DNA of 64,000 nt from Neisseria sp. KEM232 (lineage in GTDB: Bacteria; Pseudomonadota; Gammaproteobacteria; Burkholderiales; Neisseriaceae), in NCBI RefSeq assembly GCF_002237445.1, contig NZ_CP022527.1, positions 682,001 to 746,000 of the forward strand, written 5' to 3'. Each line of letters starts with the position of its first letter. The first letter of the stretch is position 1. Under the pieces are notes generated by a model. That model saw only the letters and a program-made list of their open reading frames with translations, searched no databases and had not been told where the DNA came from. Both the position numbers and the translations under genes were made by a program. Positions 1 to 7,332 of the stretch are shown piece by piece.

Positions 1-126
1 GGTTACAACTTGCTCGGGATAGGGCGGAGCCTTTTTATAGACTTCCGCGCCCATGTAGCCGAGGATGGTAAAGCAGACAGCCAGTACTGCGAAAAGCAGA
101 TACCAAAGCTTCTTATACTGTCCCAT
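1..126 (-). CDS. norB: Nitric oxide reductase NorB, N-terminal fragment
   Basis: This is the first 42 codons of a gene that runs off the left edge. The protein begins MGQYKKLWYLLFAVLAVCF, followed by a hydrophobic stretch (about residues 8-25), which matches the start of the quinol-dependent nitric oxide reductase of Neisseria. The enzyme reduces NO to N2O in the cytoplasmic membrane using quinol. It is divergent from aniA, so NO produced by the nitrite reductase is removed by its neighbour. The start at 126 has a purine-rich ribosome site (AAGGAGCTC, complement of 129-137). Identity rests on the N-terminus and the aniA context. Confidence 0.9.
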   Translation of the reverse strand, partial: MGQYKKLWYLLFAVLAVCFTILGYMGAEVYKKAPPYPEQVVT

Positions 127-156
127 GATTGAGCTCCTTGGGTGGTTGTGTTAAAA

Positions 157-173
157 ATTCATGAAATATGAAT
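157..173. promoter_or_regulatory. Possible NsrR operator upstream of norB
   Basis: The 17-bp dyad ATTCAT-N5-ATGAAT lies 31-47 bp upstream of the norB start. NsrR, an NO-sensing repressor, is known to control norB and aniA in other Neisseria and binds AT-rich dyads of this general kind. The dyad is seen directly; the assignment to NsrR is inference. Confidence 0.4.
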
Positions 174-383
174 GTTAAAAATTGTAGCATGACTGAACGG
201 GGAAATAAAGCCGGATGCCGTGCAACCGTATTTTTTCGGCAACACGGCGCAGGATGGGAAAACCGTTTATTTCCGTTTGAAAATCTTCCGTTGCAATTAA
301 GCTGATTTTTCCGTAGTTTAAGGCACATTGCATTTTTGTTGGAATGGGTAAAGCAAGCGAAATAAAATGTTAATGCCGCTTAT

Positions 384-425
384 TTGATTTATATCAAATA
401 GATGTTAAGGTGGGTAATCCATAAT
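384..425 (+). promoter_or_regulatory. FNR-activated aniA promoter
   Basis: TTGAT-TTAT-ATCAA at 384-397 is a perfect match to the FNR consensus TTGAT-N4-ATCAA. A -10-like CATAAT lies at 420-425. The spacing puts the FNR box near -41.5 for a transcript starting around 432, the classic class II activated layout. This predicts oxygen-limited expression of aniA, as known for its homologues. Confidence 0.8.
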
Positions 426-471
426 TGCCCCACGTAAATTGTGAACGTAACCCAGTAAAAGGAAAGTAACT

Positions 472-1671
472 ATGAAACGCCAAACCCTAGCTGCTTTAAT
501 TGCCGCTGCATTTGCACTGGCAGCCTGTAACGACGACAAACAAGCTCCCGCTCAGCCTGCTAACGACAGCGCTCCTGCTGCGGCGCAAACTGCTTCCGCA
601 ACACCTGCCACTCCCGAGCAACAGAGTGCCGCCGAGGCCGATGTTCCCGTCGATCAGCTGCCGGTTATTGAAGCTGTGATGACACACGCTCCGGAAGCGC
701 CTCCTCCCGTTAACCGCGATCATGCCGCTCTGGTTAAGGTGAAAATGGAAACCGTTGAAAAAACCATGAAAATGGCCGACGGCGTTGATTACACCTACTG
801 GACATTCAACGGCGACGTTCCGGGTCAGATGATCCGTGTGCGCGAAGGCGATACCGTAGAAGTGGAATTCTCCAACAACCCAACTTCCACCGTTCCGCAT
901 AATGTCGACTTCCATGCCGCAACCGGCCAAGGCGGCGGCGCAGAAGCCTCCTTCACTGCTCCCGGCCGCACCTCCACCTTCCGTTGGAAAGCCAAGCAGG
1001 CTGGCCTGTATATTTACCACTGTGCCGTAGCTCCTGTCGGTATGCACATCGGTAACGGTATGTACGGCTTGGTATTGGTTGAACCGAAAGAAGGTCTGCC
1101 GAAAGTGGACAAAGAGTTCTACATTGTCCAAGGCGACTTCTACACCAAAGGCAAATACGGCGAACCCGGCCTGCAACCGTTCAGCATGGACAAAGCCATC
1201 CGCGAAGACGCAGACTATGTCGTATTTAACGGTCATGTAGGCGCGATTGCCGGCGACAAAGCCCTGAAAGCCAAAGTAGGCGACACCGTCCGTATGTTCG
1301 TCGGTAATGGCGGCCCGAACCTCGTTTCTTCCTTCCACGTTATCGGCGAGATCTTCGACAAAGTTTACGTCGAAGCGGGCAAACTGGTGAACGAAAACGT
1401 GCAGAGCACCCTGATTCCTGCCGGTGGCGCAGCTATCATCGAATTCAAAGTCGATACCACAGGCAGCTTCACCATCGTTGACCACTCCATCTTCCGTGCG
1501 TTCAACAAAGGTGCACTGGGTCAGCTGGTTGTCGAAGGCGAACACCAAGACAACATCATGACCAAAAAACTGAGCGACAACGCCTACCAGCCTGCTGGTG
1601 GCGAAGCACCTGCCGCATCCGCAGCAGCTTCCGCGCCTGCCGCTTCCGGCGCTTCTGCCGAAAGCAAATAA
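472..1671 (+). CDS. aniA: Copper nitrite reductase AniA (NirK), outer-membrane lipoprotein
   Basis: AniA reduces nitrite to NO at the cell surface. The 399-aa protein starts with a lipoprotein signal (lipobox LAAC, Cys19), followed by an Ala/Pro-rich linker and two cupredoxin domains. Ligands are visible: type 1 copper His143, Cys184, His192 and Met197; type 2 copper His148, His183 and His338; catalytic Asp146 and His289. The C-terminal Ala/Ser/Pro tail (about residues 375-399) resembles the tail that is glycosylated in pathogenic Neisseria. The ribosome site AAGGAAAG precedes the ATG. Expression should be FNR-dependent. A cytochrome and nirV follow on the same strand. All catalytic residues are present, so it should be active. 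Confidence 0.97.
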   Translation: MKRQTLAALIAAAFALAACNDDKQAPAQPANDSAPAAAQTASATPATPEQQSAAEADVPVDQLPVIEAVMTHAPEAPPPVNRDHAALVKVKMETVEKTMKMADGVDYTYWTFNGDVPGQMIRVREGDTVEVEFSNNPTSTVPHNVDFHAATGQGGGAEASFTAPGRTSTFRWKAKQAGLYIYHCAVAPVGMHIGNGMYGLVLVEPKEGLPKVDKEFYIVQGDFYTKGKYGEPGLQPFSMDKAIREDADYVVFNGHVGAIAGDKALKAKVGDTVRMFVGNGGPNLVSSFHVIGEIFDKVYVEAGKLVNENVQSTLIPAGGAAIIEFKVDTTGSFTIVDHSIFRAFNKGALGQLVVEGEHQDNIMTKKLSDNAYQPAGGEAPAASAAASAPAASGASAESK

Positions 1672-1917
1672 GGCTGACACATCCGGTCGGGCAACCGGCC
1701 GGATACAGACTCAAAGCGATACGAGGCATCCGTATTCTTGAATCAGGCCGTCTGAAAATATCCGCGAGGGTATCGACGAACGGATATTCAGGCATGCGGA
1801 TGCCTTTTTTAACCGTAGATTAAGGGCAAAAATCCTGTCTGCCCGCAACCATTCCAACACCGCCGGACAATAACCGACAACAAACAACCGGCTGCCGAAA
1901 CCGCAAAGGAACATATC

Positions 1918-2436
1918 ATGAAATACACACAGCCGTTTGCCGCCACACTCTGCCTGCTGCTTGCTGCCTGCAACGGCGGGGAGAAACAGACCGCTGCTCC
2001 AACGCCTTCCGAACAACCGCCGGCAGCTTTGAAGCCGTCTGAAAACACGCAGGCGGCAGCATCGGAGCAGGCTTCTGCCGCACAAACAAGCGCCGAGGTC
2101 GAAGTGCCCGCGCACCTCAAAGCAGGCAAAGACATCTACGACAAACGCTGCAAAGCCTGCCACGGCATCGACGGCAAAGGCTCGAACGCCGCCCTGCCGC
2201 CGCTTGCCCAAGCCGACTATTTCGCCGGCGACAAAATGCAGCTTGTCGCCTCCATTACGCACGGCATACGCGGCAAAATCACCGTTAACGGCAAAGAATA
2301 CGACGGAATCATGCCCTCCTTCCCCATGAAAGACGAAGAAGTGGCCGCCGTCTCCACCTATGTATTAAACTCGTTCGGCAACGGCGGCGGAGAAATCAGC
2401 GCCAACGAAGTTGCCGCCTACCGCAAAACAAAATAA
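1918..2436 (+). CDS. Class I cytochrome c lipoprotein, likely electron donor to AniA
   Basis: The 172-aa lipoprotein has its lipobox Cys at residue 18, a low-complexity Ala/Glu/Ser linker (about 20-62), then one cytochrome c domain. The haem site is CKACH (Cys78, Cys81, His82), with Met132 in IMPSFP as the likely sixth ligand. It resembles the cytochrome c domain fused to the C-terminus of some NirK enzymes; here it is a separate gene between aniA and nirV. This suggests it hands electrons to AniA, which is inferred from context. It lies 246 bp after aniA, a gap holding one uptake sequence (1745-1756), so it may have its own promoter. Confidence 0.85.
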   Translation: MKYTQPFAATLCLLLAACNGGEKQTAAPTPSEQPPAALKPSENTQAAASEQASAAQTSAEVEVPAHLKAGKDIYDKRCKACHGIDGKGSNAALPPLAQADYFAGDKMQLVASITHGIRGKITVNGKEYDGIMPSFPMKDEEVAAVSTYVLNSFGNGGGEISANEVAAYRKTK

Positions 2437-2465
2437 CCCGACAACCCATCCGAAGAGAGCGCAAT

Positions 2466-3212
2466 ATGAAAAAAACCGTACTTTGCAGCCTGCTTGCCCT
2501 CCTGCCCGCACTCGCGGCGGCAGGCGAAATGGCCGACCTGCCCGGCGGCACCTACCGCCCCCTCTACCTTGCCGCCGACGCCCCGCTGGCCAAAGTCGGC
2601 GCCTTCAAAATGGACAAACTGCCCGTTACCAACGCCCAATTCTACGAATTCGTCAAAAAAAATCCCCAATGGCAGCGCGGCAAACTCGGCAGCAAACAGA
2701 GCGACCGCCACTACCTCTCCCATTGGGTTAAAACAGCAGACGGCTACGCCCCGCAGAAAGCCGACCTGAACAAGCCCGTCGTCTTCGTTTCCTGGTTTGC
2801 CGCCAATGCCTACTGCACCGCACAGGGCAAACATCTGCCCACCATCAACCAATGGGAATTTGCCGGGCAGGCTTCCGAACTCAAGCCCAACGGAGCGAAC
2901 GAAAAAGCATACCGCGACACCATCCTCAACTGGTACGCCCAAGGCAGCCGCAACGGCCTGCGCGACGTAGGCCGTCTGAAACCCAACTACTGGGGCATTC
3001 ACGACATGCACGGCCTGATTTGGGAATGGACGGAAGACTTCAACAGCAGCCTGCTCAACGCCGGCGGCGTCGATGCCTCCATGTTCTGCAGCGGCGCTGC
3101 GGCCGGAGCAACCGACCCCAGCAACTACGCCGCTTTCCTGCGCTACGGTTTCCGCACCAGCCTGCAATCCAAATTCTCCGTCCACAACTTAGGCTTCCGC
3201 TGCGCACAGTAA
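2466..3212 (+). CDS. nirV: NirV-like formylglycine-generating-enzyme family protein
   Basis: This 248-aa exported protein has a signal peptide ending near ALAAA (residue 19) and a SUMF1/FGE-sulfatase domain over most of the rest (LPGGTYRP, PVTNAQFYEFV, LPTINQWEF, GLIWEWTEDF, LGFRCAQ). Family members next to nirK are called NirV; their exact role in nitrite reduction is not settled. Only one cysteine (MFCSG) lies in the region where true formylglycine-generating enzymes carry a copper-binding pair, so sulfatase maturation is unlikely. It starts 29 bp after the cytochrome gene, consistent with co-transcription. A GRLK segment is encoded by an in-frame uptake sequence near 2970. Confidence 0.85.
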   Translation: MKKTVLCSLLALLPALAAAGEMADLPGGTYRPLYLAADAPLAKVGAFKMDKLPVTNAQFYEFVKKNPQWQRGKLGSKQSDRHYLSHWVKTADGYAPQKADLNKPVVFVSWFAANAYCTAQGKHLPTINQWEFAGQASELKPNGANEKAYRDTILNWYAQGSRNGLRDVGRLKPNYWGIHDMHGLIWEWTEDFNSSLLNAGGVDASMFCSGAAAGATDPSNYAAFLRYGFRTSLQSKFSVHNLGFRCAQ

Positions 3213-3227
3213 AGCCCTTGAAATGGA

Positions 3228-3267
3228 AAGGCCGTCTGAAAACAAAAAATGTTTTCAGACGGCCTTT
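3228..3267. terminator. DUS inverted pair between nirV and the XRE gene
   Basis: Two uptake sequences face each other with a short AT-rich loop (arms AAGGCCGTCTGAAAACA and its complement) and end in TTTT. It lies between convergent genes and probably terminates transcription in both directions. Confidence 0.75.
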
Positions 3268-3295
3268 TCGCCGCTTTCAGACGGCCTCCCGCTCC

Positions 3296-3658
3296 TTATC
3301 CGCTTTGATGCAGCAGCACAATCAAAGCACGGCGTTTTTCCGGTGGCAGCGCGCGGAAATACGACAACAAAAGCAGCTCGTCCGCCGAAACGCTGCCGCA
3401 ATCGAGCGCCATCCTGCCGTGGCGCAACCATTCCGGGCTGGTGTCCAGCCATTTTGCCAGCGTATCGATTTTGTCCGCAGTCGGAATCGAACGCCCCGTC
3501 AGCCAATGGTGAAAAGCCTGCGTGCTCACCGGCTGGTTGGGATGGCGCAGATTGAAACGGTTGGCCAGGTTCGCGCCCGACAGCGTATCCAGCCCCGCCA
3601 GCTTGAGCGTGGTTTGCAGCCTTTGGCTGAAATCCGCCTTATCTTGTTCGGTATGCAT
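3296..3658 (-). CDS. XRE-type helix-turn-helix regulator
   Basis: This 120-aa protein has an N-terminal lambda-repressor-like DNA-binding domain (about residues 8-75; VSTQAFHHWLTGRSIPTADK fits a recognition helix) and a short C-terminal tail. No peptidase or ligand domain is visible. It is divergent from the repeat-rich lipoprotein at 3795. The shared intergenic region contains paired direct and inverted repeats, so it probably regulates itself and that neighbour. Small regulators of this kind are common at the edge of mobile elements. The target is inferred. Confidence 0.75.
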   Translation of the reverse strand: MHTEQDKADFSQRLQTTLKLAGLDTLSGANLANRFNLRHPNQPVSTQAFHHWLTGRSIPTADKIDTLAKWLDTSPEWLRHGRMALDCGSVSADELLLLSYFRALPPEKRRALIVLLHQSG

Positions 3659-3690
3659 AGCGGCGGATTATGTATAAGCGTCTGTCGTGA

Positions 3691-3777
3691 AATTTAAACA
3701 GAAAGGTTGGTAATTTAAACTTAACTATTAACAAACGTAAAGAAAGAGTAAATATAATCCATAACACATTACCAACC
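3691..3777. promoter_or_regulatory. Divergent promoter with paired operator-like repeats
   Basis: A rightward promoter is visible: TTAACA (3728-3733) and a perfect -10 TATAAT (3753-3758). It is flanked by a perfect 10-bp inverted repeat, GGTTGGTAAT (3705-3714) and ATTACCAACC (3768-3777), centred 63 bp apart. A 9-bp direct repeat AATTTAAAC occurs at 3691-3699 and 3712-3720, 21 bp or two helical turns apart. These are candidate operators for the divergent XRE protein. Confidence 0.55.
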
Positions 3778-3794
3778 ATATAGGGAATCATACT

Positions 3795-4214
3795 ATGTCT
3801 TTACAAAAAGTCAGCGCACTAACCGTTATCGCCCTCAGTCTCGCCGCCTGCGGTGGAGGCAGCGGCAGCCCCACTGCCAAATCCGCCCCTACCGCTCCTT
3901 CGGTCAAACCAGGAAACCAGTCGAAAAACGACGAAGCAAAAAAAGCGGAAGAAAAACGCAAAGCTGAGGAAGCCCGTAAAGCTGAAGAAAAACGCAAGGC
4001 TGAGGAAGCCCGCAAAGCCGAAGAAGCCCGCAAAGCTGAAGAAGCCCGCAAGGCCGAAGAAAAACGCAAGGCTGAGGAAGCCCGCAAAGCCGCCGAAGCC
4101 CTGACCCGCCGCGCCGCCCGCGCAGGCATCGGCGGCGGCATCTGGCAGAGTGAAACCGCAGGATTCGACGCACTGAACGATCTGAACGCCAAACAGGCCG
4201 CAAAGGCCGTCTGA
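3795..4214 (+). CDS. Lipoprotein with charged hexapeptide repeats
   Basis: The 139-aa lipoprotein has its lipobox Cys at residue 19, a Gly/Ser/Pro/Thr-rich spacer, eight tandem KAEE(K/A)R units (residues 50-97) that should form a long charged helix or coiled coil, and a short tail with GIGGGIWQSETAGFD. The last codons AAG GCC GTC TGA are an uptake sequence, so the stop codon lies inside a DUS. This suggests a once longer gene was cut at this point, or that the DUS was recruited as the stop. Function is unknown. Repeats of this type act as extended spacers in envelope proteins such as TolA. Confidence 0.7.
   Translation: MSLQKVSALTVIALSLAACGGGSGSPTAKSAPTAPSVKPGNQSKNDEAKKAEEKRKAEEARKAEEKRKAEEARKAEEARKAEEARKAEEKRKAEEARKAAEALTRRAARAGIGGGIWQSETAGFDALNDLNAKQAAKAV
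3942..4085 (+). repeat. 18-bp tandem repeats (8 units) within the lipoprotein gene
   Basis: Eight 18-bp units encode KAEEKR or KAEEAR. Units match closely but differ at third positions (AAAGCTGAGGAA, AAGGCCGAAGAA). Copy-number change would keep the frame, so helix length could vary between strains. Confidence 0.85.
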
Positions 4215-4226
4215 AAGGAGAACACC

Positions 4227-5985
4227 ATGACCGCACAACACCAGCCCCAAACCGCAGCAAACTATCCCGCCGCCGACTTTGAACCCGTAGCCGCCCGCCC
4301 CTACTTTGAGTGCAAAAGCAGCGGCGTGTATTACATCGCTGTGGAATCCGACAAAGACGGCCAAATCACAGAAAAAGCCCCCTTGCGCCTGTCCGACCAA
4401 ATCGAACTGATAGGGCGCGGCATAGACACAAACGGCGGCTATTATCGCGTTATCCGCTGGCGCGATTCCCACACCCGCCAAAGCAAAACCGCCGCGCTGG
4501 CCATGGCCGACATCGGCACGCCCCCATGCTGGCAGCGCCTGCAAGGCTACGGCCTGACCGTCATGAGCGGGCGGCGCAAGCGCGAACTGCTGGCCGACTA
4601 CCTGCAAACAGACGGCCAAACCACCCCGTACACCGTCACCAGCAAAGCTGGCTGGCAAAGCGACGCGTACATCCTGCCCAGCGGCGAAATCCTTTCAGAC
4701 GGCCTTAAAGCCCCCCGCGTCATCTACAACGGCGACACCAGCCAAGCCCCTGCCTACACCCAAAGCGGCACGCTGCAAGACTGGCAACAGCATATTGCCC
4801 GCTACGCCGCAGGCAACAGCCGCCTACTGCTGGCCGTCGGCACGGCACTGGCCGCCCCCCCTGCTGCACCTTTTGGACGAGCAAAACGGCGGCTTCCACA
4901 TCTACGGCGATTCATCCGACGGCAAAACCACAGCCGCCCTTGTCGGATTGAGCGTCTACGGCAGCTCTAACGCCCTCAAAGCCGCATGGCGCGGCACGGA
5001 TTTGGGTTTCTCCAACCTAGCCCTTGCCCGCAACGACGGCCTGCTGGTGTTGGACGAAATCGGCGAAGCCCACCCGAAGACCATCAGCAAAACCGCCTAT
5101 TCCGTTATCAACGGCAAATCCAAAACACAGGGCGCGAAAGACGGCGGCAACCGAGCCGCCCAAGAATGGCGCGTTTTGCTGTTCTCAACGGGAGAATACG
5201 CCCTGAAAAACTACATGGAGCGGGCGGGTGAAACATGGGAGGCAGGGCAAAACGTGCGCCTGCCCAGCATCCCCGCCGCCACACTGCACGGCATTTACGA
5301 GAACCTGCACGGCTTTCCCAACGGCGCGGCCTTGTCCGACCACCTCAAAGCCGCCGCCCAGAAATACCACGGCACAGCAATCCGCGCATGGGCGGCCAAA
5401 CTGCAAACCATCCCCGCCGACACCGTCCGCGCCGCCCTTGCCGCCTTTCTTGCCACCCTGCCCGATTTGGACGGCCAAGCCTGCCGCGTAGCCCGCCGCT
5501 TCGCCCTTGCCGCCGCCGCGCTGGAACTGTCCGCCGAAATCACCGGCCTGCCCGCAGGCATCGGCACCGCAGGCATCAAGCAGTGTTTTGAAGACTGGTT
5601 TGCCGCCAACAGCGCGGGCAAATACGAAGACCGCCAAATCATCCGCAACATGACCGCCTTCATGCAACAGCACGCCCACGGCCTGCGCTTTTCCGACTGG
5701 AACACTGAATGCACCAACAAAGACCACGCGGGATACAGACGCCCCAGCCCTGACGCGGCGGCCAATGCGGCAGGCATGGACGAATACTGGATAATCCCCT
5801 TCGTCTTTGAAGAAGAAATCATGCAGGGTGCAGACAAAGAAAAAGCCTGCACCGTCTTGCACGGCATCGGCTGGCTTGCCAAACCGCAAGACGGCAGGCG
5901 ATGGAAATTCCAAAAGCGCGGCAAAGGCCGCTTCTATGTCCTAATTGGCGCAGAGCCGCCCGATTCAGACGACGGACAGGAATAA
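4227..5985 (+). pseudogene. DUF927-type helicase/primase-like protein, frameshifted at a C7 tract
   Basis: Two overlapping frames make one protein of about 585 aa. Frame one (4227 to about 4860) carries a DUF927-like N-terminus (TSKAGWQSDAYILPSG). Frame two continues after seven Cs at 4855-4861 with a Walker A-like loop GDSSDGKTT, a Walker B GLLVLDEIGE, and a C-terminal domain to 5985. Removing one C joins the frames (AAPLLHLLDEQ). DUF927 proteins are superfamily-3-like ATPases found with primases in plasmids, phages and satellites. The ribosome site AAGGAG lies just after the uptake sequence that stops the lipoprotein gene. An in-frame DUS (ILSDGLK, near 4695) suggests long residence in Neisseria. 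It could be decay, phase variation or a base-calling error. Confidence 0.75.
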
Positions 5986-6007
5986 AGGCCGTCTGAAAAG
6001 CCGCAAC

Positions 6008-6029
6008 AGCCGCCGCATGGCGGCTTTTT
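6008..6029 (+). terminator. Rho-independent terminator after the DUF927 gene
   Basis: AGCCGCC-GCAT-GGCGGCT is a 7-bp stem followed directly by TTTT. A single uptake sequence lies just upstream. Confidence 0.75.
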
Positions 6030-6053
6030 GCCGTTCGGAAGCCTGCCCGCCGC

Positions 6054-6082
6054 TTGACAATGTATCCTTTCGGCTACACAAT
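6054..6082 (+). promoter_or_regulatory. Promoter of the toxin-antitoxin pair; transcript may be leaderless
   Basis: TTGACA (6054-6059), a 17-bp spacer and CACAAT (6077-6082) form a good sigma-70 promoter. Transcription should begin near 6089, the A of the toxin ATG, and no ribosome site precedes that ATG. Confidence 0.6.
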
Positions 6083-6088
6083 CAAAGC

Positions 6089-6391
6089 ATGAGATACACC
6101 ATCGAAACAACGGAACACTTCGACCAATGGTTATCGGGGCTGAAAGACAAGCGCGCCAAAACCAAAATAGCCGCCCGCCTGCTGCGCATAAGCGCGGGCA
6201 ATTTGGGAGACCATAAATCCGTTGGCGGCGGCCTTTCCGAAATCCGCATAACCGAAGGCAAAGGATACCGCCTTTACTACACCATACGCGGCAACACCGT
6301 TATTTTCATGCTGGCAGGCGGCGACAAAGGCACGCAACAGGCAGACATAACCCTAGCCCGAAAACTCAAAGAGGAATTGAGCCATGATTAA
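6089..6391 (+). CDS. RelE/HigB-superfamily addiction-module toxin
   Basis: The 100-aa basic protein matches the addiction-module killer family (phage-derived Gp49-like/HigB group): a first strand and helix YTIETTEHFDQWLSGLKDKR, then GDHKSVGGGLSEIRI, GYRLYYTIRG and a C-terminal ADITLARKLKEEL. Relatives are ribosome-dependent mRNA endonucleases. The ATG at 6089 is chosen because the family begins there and a promoter ends seven bases before it. The gene overlaps the antitoxin by 8 bp. Toxin-first order is usual for this subfamily. Confidence 0.85.
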   Translation: MRYTIETTEHFDQWLSGLKDKRAKTKIAARLLRISAGNLGDHKSVGGGLSEIRITEGKGYRLYYTIRGNTVIFMLAGGDKGTQQADITLARKLKEELSHD

Positions 6392-6683
6392 AACAACCCC
6401 TTTCGACCCCGCCCGCTACCTGCAAGACGAAGAAGAAATCAGCCTGTTTCTGGAAGCGGCGGCGGAAGAGGCCGCAGAAGCGGGAGACAGCGCCATACTG
6501 CTGCAAGCCATCAACGCCGCCGCCAAAGCGCGGGGCATGATGGAAATCGCCAAACAGGCGGGCGTTTCCCGCGAAAGCCTGTACAAATCCCTAGCCCCAA
6601 ACGCAAAGCCCCGATTTGATACCGTCGTCAAAATACTGGATGCCCTAGGCGTGCAAATCAAAATCGGAGCGAAAAGCGCATAA
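6384..6683 (+). CDS. HTH antitoxin of the addiction module
   Basis: The 99-aa protein has a flexible N-terminus (TTPFDPARYLQDEEEISLFL) and an XRE-like helix-turn-helix (EIAKQAGVSRESLYKSL, about residues 53-70) ending in a short strand, as in the probable addiction-module antidote family. It should neutralise the adjacent toxin and repress the shared promoter at 6054. The start overlaps the toxin's last codons, implying translational coupling. A strong terminator follows at 6691. Confidence 0.87.
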   Translation: MIKTTPFDPARYLQDEEEISLFLEAAAEEAAEAGDSAILLQAINAAAKARGMMEIAKQAGVSRESLYKSLAPNAKPRFDTVVKILDALGVQIKIGAKSA

Positions 6684-6690
6684 AGCACAG

Positions 6691-6715
6691 GCCGCCGAAC
6701 AAGGCGGCTTTTTTT
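6691..6715 (+). terminator. Rho-independent terminator after the antitoxin
   Basis: GCCGCC-GAACAA-GGCGGC is followed by seven Ts, eight bases after the antitoxin stop. Confidence 0.85.
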
Positions 6716-6751
6716 CCGCCATTCAAGAAAACCAACCGGCAAAATTCAAGA

Positions 6752-6857
6752 TATAGTGAGCCAAAATAAAAAATCTACGGCGTTGCTGCGCCTTGCCGTA
6801 TTACCCATACTGTCTGCGGCTTGCTGCCTTGTATCTTTTTTATTTTGGCTCACTATA
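6752..6857 (+). mobile_element. Correia-like MITE, 106 bp (copy 1)
   Basis: The element has perfect 22-bp inverted ends beginning TATAGTGAGCCAAAATAA and is bounded by TA. Its length is that of the short class of Correia elements (104-108 bp), and the first bases TATAGTG match the Correia terminus, but the rest of the end differs from the canonical TATAGTGGATTAA. Two more copies lie at 34876-35085. It has no coding capacity. Confidence 0.85.
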
Positions 6858-6888
6858 ACGCCCAAAGAAAAGCCGCCAAAAAAACACC

Positions 6889-6915
6889 AGCCGCCAAGCA
6901 AAGCGGCTTTTTTTT
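6889..6915 (+). terminator. Hairpin with T-tract
   Basis: AGCCGC-N8-GCGGCT is followed by eight Ts. It closely resembles the terminator at 6691 and may be a displaced copy, since the MITE lies between the two. Confidence 0.55.
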
Positions 6916-7211
6916 GCAACCTACAAAAACCTACTTTATTCAGACGGCCACCCCATTCCCGCCCCGCAGAGCGTCACAGACCGCAGCAAACGCCGCGCCC
7001 TGCCAATATCCCCCTACACCAGCCGCCCAAACCCCGCAAAACGCCGTTTTCAGCCCTTAAAACACCATTCCCGCAGACAAGCGGCTTTTTCACAGCCTGC
7101 CGTCCGAGGCGGCGGCACTCCTGATTGTTAACTGTCAGGAAACAAAACCGCCGAAAACGCGCCGATTGTTGAATTTCAAAAATGCTATACGCGCGAGAAA
7201 ATGCGTTTTAT
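6916..7211. other. Non-coding stretch of the island
   Basis: No convincing gene is visible. It contains one uptake sequence core (TTCAGACGGCC near 6940) and a drop in GC towards 7211, where the 8-bp repeat cluster begins. Short open frames here lack ribosome sites and recognisable domains. Confidence 0.5.
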
Positions 7212-7314
7212 GTGGTTACGTGGTTACACCCATCCGCAAAGCCTTTATTCATGCGGGTTTTAACGGTAACCACCAACTTCTTTTATGTGGTTACGCTGTG
7301 GTTACAGTGGTTAC
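7212..7314. repeat. Iteron-like GTGGTTAC cluster, left half
   Basis: Six perfect copies of the octamer GTGGTTAC: forward at 7212, 7220, 7287, 7298 and 7307, inverted at 7266. The first two are back to back. The cluster continues beyond the IS at 8107. Octamers of this density are typical of initiator-binding origins, for example the type I repeats bound by the alpha protein of satellite phage P4. Confidence 0.75.
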
Positions 7315-7332
7315 ACCTTTTAAAACAACAGA

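Larger units (their letters stand above)
127..471. other. norB-aniA divergent regulatory region
   Basis: This 345-bp AT-rich region contains no gene. It holds the promoters of norB (leftward) and aniA (rightward), an FNR box at 384-397, and a dyad at 157-173 close to norB. No uptake sequence lies within it. Confidence 0.7.

Noticed and set aside
496..1680. Long open frame on the strand opposite aniA
   Set aside because: It mirrors the codon bias of aniA, has no ribosome site and no recognisable domain, while aniA has all copper ligands.
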